64,000 nucleotides of DNA from Nakamurella alba (GCF_009707545.1 NZ_WLYK01000018.1:19014-83013), one strand, 5' to 3'. Shown: positions 34,116-42,350, counted from the first letter of the stretch. A program made the numbers and translations. The notes: generated from the sequence alone by a model not told the origin.

Positions 34116-34930
34116 GCCCGGGATCCCATCCACAGCGTCAGGGCCACGATGGCACCCATACCCACCAGGAAGGCGACCAGACCTTCGGGGGCGGGGCCGA
34201 AGCCGCCGAGGGCGTACCCGCCCGGATCGACGGTGGCCTTGTTGTTCTGGACGAAGGCGACGATGGCCGCCTTCTCCTCCGGGGTCAGCTGGGCGTCACC
34301 GAACTTGGGCATGTTCTCCGGGCCGGAGAGCATGGCCGCGTAGATCTCCTTGTCGGTGGCCTGGTCCAGGTTCGGGGCGTACTTGCCCTGCGACAGCGCG
34401 CCGCCCTGGCCGGTGAAGTTGTGGCACGAGGCGCAGTTCAGCCGGTACAGCTCGCCGCCCTTGGAGACCTCGGCGGTGTCGATCAGCGCGGCCTCCTCGG
34501 TCGGCAGCTCGGGGCCGCCGCCCAGGCTCTGCACGTACGCCTCGATCGCCGCGATCTCGGTCTCGTCGAAGAACGGCTCCTTGCGCGGCATCTGCGCCGC
34601 GTTCTCCACGGCCGGCATGCGGCCGGTGGCGACCTGGAAGTACACGGCCGCCGAGCCGACACCGATCAGCGACGGGCCGCGGTCCAGCACGCCCTGCAGG
34701 TTCGCGCCGTGGCAGGTGATGCAGGAGCTGTCGTACAGCTGCTTGCCCTTGGCGATGGTCTCTGCGTCGACGGAAGCGGCAGCGGCCGCCTCCGGCTGCG
34801 GGGCGACGGCGGCGTAGGCGAAGCCCATCGCGGTGAGCGCGAAGAGCAGCGCCAGACCGCCGGTGATCCGGCGCATCGCCTTGGAACGGCGACGGGGCCG
34901 GAAGAAGTTTCGCGCTGGTCGGGCGCTCAT
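34112..34930 (-). CDS. qcrC: Cytochrome bc1 complex diheme cytochrome c subunit
   Basis: 272 residues with a basic N-terminus, an export helix (about 21-42), two c-type heme motifs, CITCH (70-74) and CASCH (166-170), and a C-terminal membrane anchor ending WMGSRA. The two tethered hemes replace soluble cytochrome c and pass electrons directly to CuA in the bc1-aa3 supercomplex. The ATG at 34930 is chosen because GAGGTG lies 7 bases upstream; an ATG at 34939 would destroy that spacing. Confidence 0.95.
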   Translation of the reverse strand: MSARPARNFFRPRRRSKAMRRITGGLALLFALTAMGFAYAAVAPQPEAAAAASVDAETIAKGKQLYDSSCITCHGANLQGVLDRGPSLIGVGSAAVYFQVATGRMPAVENAAQMPRKEPFFDETEIAAIEAYVQSLGGGPELPTEEAALIDTAEVSKGGELYRLNCASCHNFTGQGGALSQGKYAPNLDQATDKEIYAAMLSGPENMPKFGDAQLTPEEKAAIVAFVQNNKATVDPGGYALGGFGPAPEGLVAFLVGMGAIVALTLWMGSRA

Positions 34931-34960
34931 GCAGGACACCTCGTGATCGGATCGCGGCGG

Positions 34961-34996
34961 CTGGAACTGGTACTGCTGCTGGAACTGGTACTGCTG
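34961..34996 (+). repeat. 18-bp perfect tandem duplication in the ctaE-qcrC gap
   Basis: CTGGAACTGGTACTGCTG occurs twice in tandem at 34961-34978 and 34979-34996, in the 87-base gap between ctaE and qcrC. It is not coding in either neighbour. Confidence 0.8.
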
Positions 34997-35017
34997 CGGC
35001 TGGCGGAGCGGATGCGG

Positions 35018-35635
35018 CTATCTGATGACGTAGATGGTCAGGAACAGGCCGATCCACACGACGTCGACGAAGTGCCAGTAGTACGACACGACGATGGCGC
35101 TGGTGGCCTGGGCCGGGGTGAACTTCGACATCTTGGTGCGGGCGATCAGGATGACGAACCCGATCAACCCGCCGATGACGTGCAGGCCGTGGAAGCCGGT
35201 GGTCAGGTAGAAGACCGTGCCGTAGGCCGAGGACGAGAGCGTGGTGCCCTCCTCGACCAGGTGCAGGTACTCGAAGGCCTGGCCGCCGACGAAGATCGCG
35301 CCCATCACCAGGGTGATCAGGTACCAGCGGCGGAGACCGAAGACGTCTCCGCGCTCGGCGGCGAACACGCCCCACTGGCAGGTGAAGGACGAGGCCACCA
35401 GGATGATCGTGAAGGTCAACGCGTAGGGGACGTTGAGCACGGTGTCCGGCGGCGGCCAGCTGCCGGTGGCATTGGTCGCGCGGGCGGTGAAGTAGATGCC
35501 GAACAGGCCGGCGAAGAACATCAACTCGCTGGCCAGCCAGACCACCACGCCGACGCTGACCATGTTCGGCCGGTTCAGCGTGTGGATCCGCGAGCTGAAG
35601 GCGGGGGGACCCGATCGGTCGGTCGCAGTCGTCAC
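35018..35635 (-). CDS. ctaE: Cytochrome c oxidase subunit III
   Basis: A 205-residue five-helix subunit III of the aa3 oxidase. Its segments [38 protein letters not shown] and [12 protein letters not shown] are conserved in subunit III. It starts the leftward ctaE-qcrC-qcrA-qcrB operon. ctaD (subunit I) is not in the window, as in M. tuberculosis, where it lies elsewhere. A perfect 17-bp palindrome lies 109 bases before the start codon. Confidence 0.95.
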   Translation of the reverse strand: MTTATDRSGPPAFSSRIHTLNRPNMVSVGVVVWLASELMFFAGLFGIYFTARATNATGSWPPPDTVLNVPYALTFTIILVASSFTCQWGVFAAERGDVFGLRRWYLITLVMGAIFVGGQAFEYLHLVEEGTTLSSSAYGTVFYLTTGFHGLHVIGGLIGFVILIARTKMSKFTPAQATSAIVVSYYWHFVDVVWIGLFLTIYVIR

Positions 35636-35684
35636 GGAAGGATTATGGACCGCCGAGGTGGCCCGTGTCCCTGCGGGTTGCCCC

Positions 35685-35706
35685 TGTGATCCGGATCGCG
35701 ATCACA
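35685..35706. promoter_or_regulatory. 22-bp inverted repeat before ctaE
   Basis: TGTGATC-N8-GATCACA, with perfect 7-bp arms, 50 bases before ctaE. The half-sites look CRP-like, but the TGTGA-TCACA spacing is 12, not the canonical 6. Confidence 0.5.
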
Positions 35707-35743
35707 TGGGAACCATCTGTGCAGGTCACGGCTCGAAAAAATC

Positions 35744-35760
35744 TTCGACAATTTGTCGAA
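35744..35760. promoter_or_regulatory. 17-bp perfect palindrome between ctaE and the receiver-trpD genes (site 2)
   Basis: TTCGACAATTTGTCGAA has perfect 8-bp arms around one base, and it shares AAATCTTCGACAA-n-TTGT with the site upstream of ctaC. It lies in the divergent promoter region of ctaE (109 bases) and the receiver-like gene (70 bases). Confidence 0.6.
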
Positions 35761-35830
35761 ACCGGGGCCTTCGGCGCGCCGTGACGGCCGCCCGGAGCGG
35801 GTCCGGGGGTGCGGCCCTACGATCAAGGTC

Positions 35831-36241
35831 ATGAGCAACCCGGTCGTCCTGGTCTACAGCCACCGTCCCGAGGTCCGCGACGCGATCGTCACCGCCGTCG
35901 GCCGGCGTCCGGCGGCCGACGTGGGGCGGATCGACTTCCTCGAGGCCGGCACCGTCGCCGAGGTGCTCGCCGCGGTCGAGGACCGCGCGGCGGACGTGCT
36001 GATCCTGGACGGCGAGGCGCAGCCGACGGGTGGCATGGGGATCGCCCGGCAGGTGCACATGGAGACCCGCGACCCGGCGCAGGTGCCGCCGATCGTGCTC
36101 ACCGTCCGGCGGGCCGCCGATCGCTGGTTGGCCACCTGGGCCCGGGTGGACGAGATCCTGGTCCACCCGCTGGACCCGGTGACCGCGGCCGCCGCCGTGG
36201 CGGACGTGCTCCGCCGGCTGCCCCAGCGACTCGGCTCGTGA
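35831..36241 (+). CDS. Atypical response-regulator receiver-like protein
   Basis: A single receiver-like domain of 136 residues with no output domain. [10 protein letters not shown] has an Asp at the phospho-acceptor position and [12 protein letters not shown] resembles the switch strand. However, the N-terminal acidic pair is missing ([12 protein letters not shown]) and the conserved Lys is replaced (LVHPLDP). It is therefore probably not regulated by conventional phosphorylation. The stop overlaps the trpD GTG start (GTGA), so it is coupled to trpD. Proteins like it next to trpD are common in actinobacteria. Confidence 0.72.
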   Translation: MSNPVVLVYSHRPEVRDAIVTAVGRRPAADVGRIDFLEAGTVAEVLAAVEDRAADVLILDGEAQPTGGMGIARQVHMETRDPAQVPPIVLTVRRAADRWLATWARVDEILVHPLDPVTAAAAVADVLRRLPQRLGS

Positions 36242-37296
36242 CCGGGACCGATCCCGGCGCACCCACCTGGCCCGGTCTGCTGACCCGGCTGCTCAAGAAC
36301 GAGGACCTCCCCGCGTCCGACACCTCCTGGGTGATGGACCGGGTGATGACGGGCGAGGCCACCCCGGCCCAGATCGCCGGTGTTGCGGTCGCGCTGCGGT
36401 GCAAGGGCGAGACGCCGGAGGAGATCGCCGGGTTCGCGGCCTCGATGCTGGCCCACGCCGTCCGGGTGCCGATCGACGCAGGCGTCGCTGCCGTGGACAT
36501 CGTCGGCACCGGCGGCGACCGGTCCAACACCGTCAACATCTCGACGATGGCGGCCGTGGTGGTCGCAGCAGCCGGTGCCGTGGTGGTCAAGCACGGCAAC
36601 CGCGCCGCCTCCAGCAAGTGCGGGTCCGCCGACCTGGTCGAGGCACTGGGCATCCCGCTGACCCTGGGGGCTGACGGCGTCGCCGCGACGGTCCGCGAGC
36701 TGGGCATCGGCTTCTGCTTCGCACCGGTCTTCCACCCGTCGTTCCGGCACGCCGGACCGCCGCGGCGGGAGCTGGGCGTCCCGACTTTCTTCAACTTCCT
36801 CGGCCCGCTGACCAACCCGGCGCAGCCGGGCGCCAGCGCGATCGGCTGCGGGAACGCCGCGATGGCCCCGGTGATGGCCGAGGTGTTCGCCCGGCGCGGC
36901 GCGCAGGTGCTGCTGTTCCGCGGCGACGACGGGCTGGACGAGCTGACCACGACCACCACCTCGACGGTGTGGGTGGTCCGCGACGGCGCGGTGACGGCGC
37001 AGACGCTGGATCCGGTGGACCTGGGCATCGCCCGGGCCGGGATCGAGGACCTGCGCGGCGGCGACGTGTCGGTGAACCTGGGGGTGGCCCGGGAACTGTT
37101 CGCCGGCGCCACCGGACCGGTGCGGGACGCCGTGGTGCTCAACGCCGCCGCGGCGCTGGCTGCGCACGCCGGGCTCACCGGCGATCTGGCCGCCGACCTC
37201 GCCGCCGGGGTGAGCCGGGCGGCCGAGGCTCTGGACGACGGCCGCTGCGAGCGCCTGGTGTCCCGGTGGTCGGAGCTGGCCGTCACACTGGCCTGA
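36238..37296 (+). CDS. trpD: Anthranilate phosphoribosyltransferase
   Basis: A 352-residue enzyme that transfers phosphoribose from PRPP to anthranilate, the second step of tryptophan synthesis. [18 protein letters not shown] is the PRPP-binding loop, [21 protein letters not shown] the next catalytic stretch, and [15 protein letters not shown] the metal-binding region. GTG overlaps the receiver-like gene stop. Other trp genes are absent from the window. Position agrees with Rv2192c next to ctaE. Confidence 0.95.
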   Translation: MTGTDPGAPTWPGLLTRLLKNEDLPASDTSWVMDRVMTGEATPAQIAGVAVALRCKGETPEEIAGFAASMLAHAVRVPIDAGVAAVDIVGTGGDRSNTVNISTMAAVVVAAAGAVVVKHGNRAASSKCGSADLVEALGIPLTLGADGVAATVRELGIGFCFAPVFHPSFRHAGPPRRELGVPTFFNFLGPLTNPAQPGASAIGCGNAAMAPVMAEVFARRGAQVLLFRGDDGLDELTTTTTSTVWVVRDGAVTAQTLDPVDLGIARAGIEDLRGGDVSVNLGVARELFAGATGPVRDAVVLNAAAALAAHAGLTGDLAADLAAGVSRAAEALDDGRCERLVSRWSELAVTLA

Positions 37297-37308
37297 GCCG
37301 GCCCGGGG

Positions 37309-37584
37309 TCAGGAGCCGATCGAGAAGGCGTCGTCGGTGTCCCGGCCGGAGTAGGACCGGAACGCGATGTGGGTGACGGTGCGGATCACGCCGTCCACCT
37401 TCGAGATGTGGCCCGGCACCAGCGCCGCGATCTCCTCGTGACCGGCGGCGGAGGTGATCGCGATCAGGTCGACGTCCCCGGCGCAGGACCACACCTGGTC
37501 CACGCCCGGCAGGTCGGCGATCGCCTGGGCCGCTTCCTGGATCCGGTCGGCCTCGACGTCGATCAGCACGATGGCGGTGACCAT
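37309..37584 (-). CDS. Lrp/AsnC ligand-binding (RAM) domain protein
   Basis: A 91-residue stand-alone RAM domain without the AsnC helix-turn-helix: MVTAIVLIDVEADRIQEAAQAIADLPGV, then CAGDVDLIAITSAAGHEEIAALV and a final strand TVTHIAFRSY. Such proteins bind amino acids or related effectors as oligomers and may modulate full-length Lrp proteins. It converges on trpD with a 12-base gap and diverges from the ECF sigma gene. Confidence 0.87.
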   Translation of the reverse strand: MVTAIVLIDVEADRIQEAAQAIADLPGVDQVWSCAGDVDLIAITSAAGHEEIAALVPGHISKVDGVIRTVTHIAFRSYSGRDTDDAFSIGS

Positions 37585-37645
37585 GGGGCGGCTCCTTCGC
37601 GGGTTGTTGTGCCGCTGCAGGGTATCCAGCAGGGGACAGGACGGT

Positions 37646-37671
37646 TGAACAGGAGCGGGCCGGGCGCCGTA
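37646..37671 (+). promoter_or_regulatory. Candidate ECF promoter of the sigma/anti-sigma genes
   Basis: TGAAC (37646-37650), 17 bases, then CGTA (37668-37671), which ends 34 bases before the sigma start codon. The AAC and CGT core fits ECF promoters and is matched before the CHRD gene at 38996-39020. Confidence 0.5.
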
Positions 37672-37705
37672 GTCACCGCGAACGTCCCTGCGAACCGGAG
37701 GTCGG

Positions 37706-38278
37706 ATGCGGCGAAGAGGTGTGTTGAGGCGGGTCGGCGGTACGTCCGACGGCCCGCGGCTCGAGGACGAGTCGGACCTGCGGGTCGCCTACGACGCGCA
37801 CGGTCCCGAGCTGTACCGCTTCGCGCTGCGTCAGCTCGGTGACGAGGGTGGTGCGCAGGACGTGGTCCAGGAGGTGTTCCTGCGGGCATGGCGCTCCTCG
37901 TCCTCGTTCGACCCCGAGCTGGCCAGCCTGCGGGTGTGGCTGTTCGCGATCGCCCGCAACGTGGTCATCGACGAGGCCCGGCGCGCCGGGGTCCGGCCCT
38001 GGCAGCGCACCCTGGCCGCGCCCGACCGCGAGCACGACAACGTCGCCGCCGCTCCCCGGATCGACGACCAGGTGATGGACCGGTGGATCGTCGAGGAGGC
38101 GCTGCGCCGGATCAGCCCGGAGCACCGCACCGCGGTGGTCGAGCTGCACCTCCGCGGCCGGCCGCCGACCGAGGTGGCCGCAGAACAAGGGGTCCCGCCC
38201 GGGACGCTCCGGAGCAGGTTGTTCTACGGGTTGAAGGCGCTGAGGGTGGCCATGGACGAGATGGGCGTGGAGCTGTGA
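37706..38278 (+). CDS. ECF-type RNA polymerase sigma factor
   Basis: A 190-residue group IV sigma factor. Region 2 (about 27-95) includes GGAQDVVQEVFLRAWRSS and LRVWLFAIARNVVIDEARR, and region 4 (about 130-180) includes RISPEHRTAVVELHLRGRPPTEVAAEQGVPPGTLRSRLFYGLKAL. The ATG follows CGGAGG. The downstream anti-sigma factor overlaps its stop codon. It is likely released by an envelope signal and may read the AAC-N16/17-CGT promoters in front of itself and the CHRD-sortase genes. Confidence 0.92.
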   Translation: MRRRGVLRRVGGTSDGPRLEDESDLRVAYDAHGPELYRFALRQLGDEGGAQDVVQEVFLRAWRSSSSFDPELASLRVWLFAIARNVVIDEARRAGVRPWQRTLAAPDREHDNVAAAPRIDDQVMDRWIVEEALRRISPEHRTAVVELHLRGRPPTEVAAEQGVPPGTLRSRLFYGLKALRVAMDEMGVEL

Positions 38279-38934
38279 ACGATTCCTCGCACCGCGAGCT
38301 GCGTGAACTGCTCGCCTGGTACGCGACCGGCCGGGCCGACGCCGTCGAGACGGCTGCGGTGGAAGCGCATCTCGACGGCTGCCCGGAGTGCCGGGCCGAG
38401 CTGGCCGAGCTCCGCGGCACCGTGCGTGCCCTCGACCTCGTCGATGTCAACCGGATCGAGGCGCTACCGGCCCCGCCACCGGAGCTGCGCGAGTCGGTGC
38501 TGGAACTCGGCCGGGAGACGTCGTCACCGCGCCGGTCACGGACGCCGCTGCTGCTGGCCGCGGCGGTGGCGGTGCTGCTGGTCGGCGGCGTGCTGGGCTG
38601 GGTACTGCGGCCGCAGCCGGAGGTGGTGGCCGGTCCGCCGACCGAGCCGGTCGCGGTCCAGGTCGACCAGGCGTCGCTGAACGCCTCCGCCGAGCTGATC
38701 AACCACACCTGGGGCGTGGAGATCCAGCTGACGGCGACCGGTTTCGTGCCGGGGGAGGCCTACCGGGTGCGCATCGTCACCACCGACGGCGACCGGTCCC
38801 CGGCCGGCGAGTTCGTCGGGACCGGGTCGAACTCGATGGAGTGCAACCTGAACTCGGCGGTGCTGCGGCCGGATGCGGCCGGTTTCGAGGTGCTCTCGGC
38901 CGAGGGTGCCGTGGTGCTCACCTCGACCTTCTGA
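38275..38934 (+). CDS. Zinc-finger anti-sigma factor
   Basis: A 219-residue membrane anti-sigma factor. The N-terminal ZAS domain holds HLDGCPECRAEL (His-x3-Cys-x2-Cys). A membrane helix lies at about residues 86-108 (LLLAAAVAVLLVGGVLGWVL), followed by an extracytoplasmic domain (about 120-219) with two Cys-free beta stretches and one Cys (NSMECNLNS). The GTG overlaps the sigma stop (GTGA). It should bind the sigma factor at the membrane and sense an envelope cue. The extracellular domain resembles anti-sigma-K type domains only weakly. Confidence 0.9.
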   Translation: MNDSSHRELRELLAWYATGRADAVETAAVEAHLDGCPECRAELAELRGTVRALDLVDVNRIEALPAPPPELRESVLELGRETSSPRRSRTPLLLAAAVAVLLVGGVLGWVLRPQPEVVAGPPTEPVAVQVDQASLNASAELINHTWGVEIQLTATGFVPGEAYRVRIVTTDGDRSPAGEFVGTGSNSMECNLNSAVLRPDAAGFEVLSAEGAVVLTSTF

Positions 38935-38995
38935 CCGTGCCTGTTGTATGAAAGACCGAGCGGTACAGCATTTCTCACGAAAGTTGAGGAACATC

Positions 38996-39020
38996 TGAAC
39001 ATCCGGGCGCGGCGCCCGTA
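38996..39020 (+). promoter_or_regulatory. Candidate ECF promoter of the CHRD-sortase genes
   Basis: TGAAC (38996-39000), 16 bases, then CGTA (39017-39020), 39 bases before the CHRD start codon. Its core and flank resemble the candidate at 37646-37671. Confidence 0.5.
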
Positions 39021-39059
39021 TCCACTGGTGACAACCGTTCGCCAGCAGGAGGAGTGCAG

Positions 39060-39794
39060 ATGTCCACGAAGCGAGTGACCCGGCTCGGAGCAGCAGCGGC
39101 GATGGTCGCGGCCGGTGCGTTGCTGTTCGGGCCGGTCGGCAGCGCCGCCGCGGCCGACGAGGAGGTGGCCGCGCCGGCCACCTTCACCTCGGCCTTCACC
39201 GCGATGGCCACCCCCGACATGGTCGTGAACGCCGACAACGTGCCCACCCCGGGCACTGCCGGCGCGATGGGGACCTTCAACTATCGGATCAACAGCGATC
39301 TCGAGATCGTCTGCTACGACATCACCGTCACCGGTATCACGACGCCGTACCAGAGCCCGGCCCGGACGGCGACGCACATCCACCAGGGCAACGCCGGCTC
39401 GGCCGGCCCGCCGCGGCTGGCGTTCCCGAACCCGGTCGAGCAGGCCGACGGCTCGTTCCGCAGCGAGGGCTGCATGCAGGCGCCGTTCACCACCGGCGTC
39501 AAGGACGCGGCGACCGGCGCCGACACCGGTGACGGCTTCAGCCTGAAGCAGATCGAGGCGGATCCGGCCGCGTTCTTCACCGACACCCACACGGCCGCCA
39601 ACCCGGCCGGCGCGGTCCGCGGCCAGTTGGTCGCGGTGCCGGTGGGCGGCGTCGAGACCGGCGCCGGTGGCACGGCTGTCGCCGATGCCGCGGTCGACGA
39701 GAGCGGCTTCCCGGCGCTCCCGCTGGCCGGTGGCCTGGCGCTGATGGCCGGTGTCGCCGTGCTGGTCCGCCGACAGGCCGTCGCCGGCAAGTGA
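39060..39794 (+). CDS. Secreted CHRD-domain protein with C-terminal sorting-like anchor
   Basis: 244 residues: a signal peptide to about residue 32 (ending AAAADE), a CHRD (chordin-like) domain with CYDITVTGI, ATHIHQGNAGSAGPP and GAVRGQLVAV, then a C-terminal LPLAGG, a hydrophobic segment (LALMAGVAVLV) and a basic RRQAVAGK tail. That tail looks like a cell-wall sorting signal with a non-canonical LPLAG motif. The next gene encodes a class F sortase and overlaps its stop by 4 bases, so it is a likely substrate. The ATG follows AGGAGG. Confidence 0.85.
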   Translation: MSTKRVTRLGAAAAMVAAGALLFGPVGSAAAADEEVAAPATFTSAFTAMATPDMVVNADNVPTPGTAGAMGTFNYRINSDLEIVCYDITVTGITTPYQSPARTATHIHQGNAGSAGPPRLAFPNPVEQADGSFRSEGCMQAPFTTGVKDAATGADTGDGFSLKQIEADPAAFFTDTHTAANPAGAVRGQLVAVPVGGVETGAGGTAVADAAVDESGFPALPLAGGLALMAGVAVLVRRQAVAGK

Positions 39795-40525
39795 CCCTGC
39801 GCCGCACCGACGTGCCGCCCCGACGGACCGGCCCCCGCCGGCCCGTCGGGGCGGTGCTGCTCGTCGCCGCCCTCCTGACGCTCGCGGGGTGCGCCGGGAC
39901 GGCCGACACTGCAGCGACCGCAGTGACCACCGGCACCACGTTCACAGCAACAACACCCGAGGCGACGACATCCTCGACCATCACGCGGTCCCCGAGCCCG
40001 TCGTCCGCTCCCAAGCCCTCCCCGACGCCGATCCCGACCCCGACCACCCCGACGCCAACGCCCACCACCCCCACGTCCCAGCCCGGGATCCCGGTGTCCG
40101 TGTCCGTCCCGTCCATCGGGATCGACGAGCAGCTCATCGATCTCGGGATCGCGGCGGACGGCACGGCGCAGACACCGGAGGACTACTCGCGGGCGGGCTG
40201 GTTCGCCACCGGCGGCCGGCCGGGGCAGTTCGGGCTGCCGACGGTGATCCTCGGGCACGTGGATTCCCTTGACGGGCCGGCGGTGTTCTTCCGGCTCCGG
40301 GACACCGCGGTCGGTGACAGCGTGGCGGTGGGCCTGCAGGACGGGCGCACCGCGACCTACACGGTCACCGCCGTCGACCGGTACCCGAAGGACGACTTCC
40401 CGACCTTCGCCGTCTACGGTGCCACCCCGACCGACACGCTGCGCCTGGTCACCTGCGGCGGCGAGTTCGACCGGGCGGCCGGCAGCTACCTCGACAACAT
40501 CGTGGTCACGGCGGTGCGCGCGTAG
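39791..40525 (+). CDS. Class F sortase
   Basis: A 244-residue sortase-fold transpeptidase. It begins with a hydrophobic segment and lipobox LAGC (about 31-35), a Thr/Ser/Pro linker (to about 98), then the catalytic beta barrel. GHVDS carries the catalytic His, TCGGEFD the Cys, and the Arg appears to be replaced or moved to the RAAGSYLDN stretch, as in this class. The lipobox means it may be tethered as a lipoprotein. GTG overlaps the CHRD gene stop, supporting a sortase-substrate pair. Confidence 0.85.
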   Translation: MTLRRTDVPPRRTGPRRPVGAVLLVAALLTLAGCAGTADTAATAVTTGTTFTATTPEATTSSTITRSPSPSSAPKPSPTPIPTPTTPTPTPTTPTSQPGIPVSVSVPSIGIDEQLIDLGIAADGTAQTPEDYSRAGWFATGGRPGQFGLPTVILGHVDSLDGPAVFFRLRDTAVGDSVAVGLQDGRTATYTVTAVDRYPKDDFPTFAVYGATPTDTLRLVTCGGEFDRAAGSYLDNIVVTAVRA

Positions 40526-40542
40526 TCCAGCTCCAGGGCAGT

Positions 40543-42282
40543 TCAGCTCCAGGGCCGGCGCAGCAGGTCGCTGCGCGCCAGGTGCGCGGCGGCGGCGAAC
40601 GGCCGCCACCGGCCGGCGGCCCGGGCCGGGCTGGACCAGGGCGCGGTGGTGCGGACCAGCCGGGTGCCCGGGGTCTCCACCCAGCGCAACAGGGTGGTGG
40701 TCTCCTCGGCGGAGGCGCCGGGCAGCGGACCGTTGCCCGGCAACGCGGTTTCGGCCGAGGCCTGCAGCAGGTCGACCACCGGCATCGGGTCGATCCCGCG
40801 GCGGGCCCGGCCGGACGCGACCAGCCGGCCGAACCGGATCACCACCAGGTCCCAGCCGCCGTGCCCGTCCGGCTGCGCGGCCACCATCTCCTCGATCGCG
40901 GCGAAGGCGCCGAGCCGCTGTCGCCGGTCGACGGCGTCGACCAGGGCGGCCAGCCGGTCCCGCACCCGTGCCGCCTGGTCGAAACGTCCCTGCCCGGACA
41001 GCCTCTCGAGTTCCTCCCGCAGCCGGGCCAGCACCTCGTCGGAGCTGCCGCGCACCAGGTCGGCGATCCGCGTCGGGTGGCCGGCGTAGTCCTCCGCGGA
41101 CTCCCGCCCGGCGCACGGCGCGCCGCACTTGTCCAGCTCGGCCAGCGCGCACGGGGTGCCCTTCGGGGTGCGCGACAGCCGGACCGAGCAGCGCCGGATC
41201 CGGACCACCTCCTGCAGCGCCTCGACGGCGTTCTGCGCGGCCTGCCGGGTGCCGAACGGCCCGAGGCACACCGACTCCACCAGCGGCGGGGTGGAGACCA
41301 CGGAGAGCCGGGGGAACGTCTCCCGGGTCAGTACCACCCAGCTCACCTTGTCGGGCATCCGGGAGCGCTTGTTGTACGGCGGCAGGTGGGCGGCGATCAG
41401 CCGCTGCTCGCGGACGTTCGCCTCCAATCCGTGCGCACACACCACATGGTCGACCCGGACGGCCAGCGTCAGCATCTGCTTGATCCGGCCACGCAGCTCA
41501 CCGGCGCCGAAGTACGACCGCACCCGGCGCCGCAGGTTCTTCGACGTGCCGACGTAGAGCACCTCGTCCGAGGGCCCGCGGAACAGGTAGACCCCGGGGG
41601 CCTGCGGCAGGTGGTCGGCGAGGTGCCGTTTGCGGCGCTGGGCCGGTCGGACGTCCCGGCCCAGCTCCTGCAGTTCGGCCAGGCTCTGCACGCCGAGGCC
41701 GCCGAGCCGCTCGAACAGCGCGTGCAGCACGTCCACCGTGGCCCGCGCGTCGTGCAACGCCCGGTGGTCGGGTGTGGTCCGGGCGCCGAACAGCCGGGCC
41801 AGCGCTCCCAGCCGCAGGCTCGGCGCCTCGTCCTTCGACAGCGCGCGCCGGGCCAGCAGCACCGTGTCCAGCACGGCGTTGCCGGGCCAGGGCAGCCCCT
41901 GGCGGGCGCACGCCGCCTTCAGGAAGCCGATGTCGAACCGGGCGTTGTGCGCGACCAGCACGGTGCCGCGGGTGAACTCGAGGAACGCCGGCAGCACGGC
42001 GTCGATCCGCGGCGCATCCATCACCATCGCGTCGGAGATGCCGGTGAGCATGGTGATCTGCGGCGGGATCGCCCGGCCGGGGTCGACCAGGGTGGCGAAC
42101 TCGCCCAGCACCTCGCCGCCGCGCACCTTGACGGCGCCGATCTCGGTGATCATCTCGGTCACCGCGGAACCGCCCGTCGTCTCCAGATCGACCACCACGA
42201 AGGTGATCTCGCGCAACGGGTCGTCGAGCTCGTCGAACGAGGCCTGGACCTCGATGTCACGGACGGGACTGATGGGACTCAC
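40543..42282 (-). CDS. DEDD 3'-5' exonuclease fused to a GIY-YIG/UvrC-like domain
   Basis: About 579 residues. The N-terminal DEDDh exonuclease resembles DNA polymerase III epsilon: FVVVDLETTGG, LVAHNARFDIGFLKAAC and the HRALHDARATVDVLH C-terminal motif. It is followed by a GIY-YIG domain (QAPGVYLFRGPSDEVLYVGTSKNLRRRVRSYF, in the order of the family) and a UvrB-interaction-like Cys-containing region (KGTPCALAELDKCGAPC). The same fusion occurs in Rv2191. A role in DNA repair is inferred. The GTG at 42282 is a compromise; 42306 is also possible. Confidence 0.85.
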   Translation of the reverse strand: MSPISPVRDIEVQASFDELDDPLREITFVVVDLETTGGSAVTEMITEIGAVKVRGGEVLGEFATLVDPGRAIPPQITMLTGISDAMVMDAPRIDAVLPAFLEFTRGTVLVAHNARFDIGFLKAACARQGLPWPGNAVLDTVLLARRALSKDEAPSLRLGALARLFGARTTPDHRALHDARATVDVLHALFERLGGLGVQSLAELQELGRDVRPAQRRKRHLADHLPQAPGVYLFRGPSDEVLYVGTSKNLRRRVRSYFGAGELRGRIKQMLTLAVRVDHVVCAHGLEANVREQRLIAAHLPPYNKRSRMPDKVSWVVLTRETFPRLSVVSTPPLVESVCLGPFGTRQAAQNAVEALQEVVRIRRCSVRLSRTPKGTPCALAELDKCGAPCAGRESAEDYAGHPTRIADLVRGSSDEVLARLREELERLSGQGRFDQAARVRDRLAALVDAVDRRQRLGAFAAIEEMVAAQPDGHGGWDLVVIRFGRLVASGRARRGIDPMPVVDLLQASAETALPGNGPLPGASAEETTTLLRWVETPGTRLVRTTAPWSSPARAAGRWRPFAAAAHLARSDLLRRPWS

Positions 42283-42350
42283 GGGGCGGACGGTAGGGGA
42301 GGGCACCGACAGTGCACCCGGACGGCCGCCGGACGTGTTGAATCGTCGGC

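Noticed and set aside
35685..35706. A canonical CRP/GlxR binding site
   Set aside because: The half-sites fit, but the spacing between TGTGA and TCACA is 12 rather than 6, so it is reported only as an unassigned inverted repeat.
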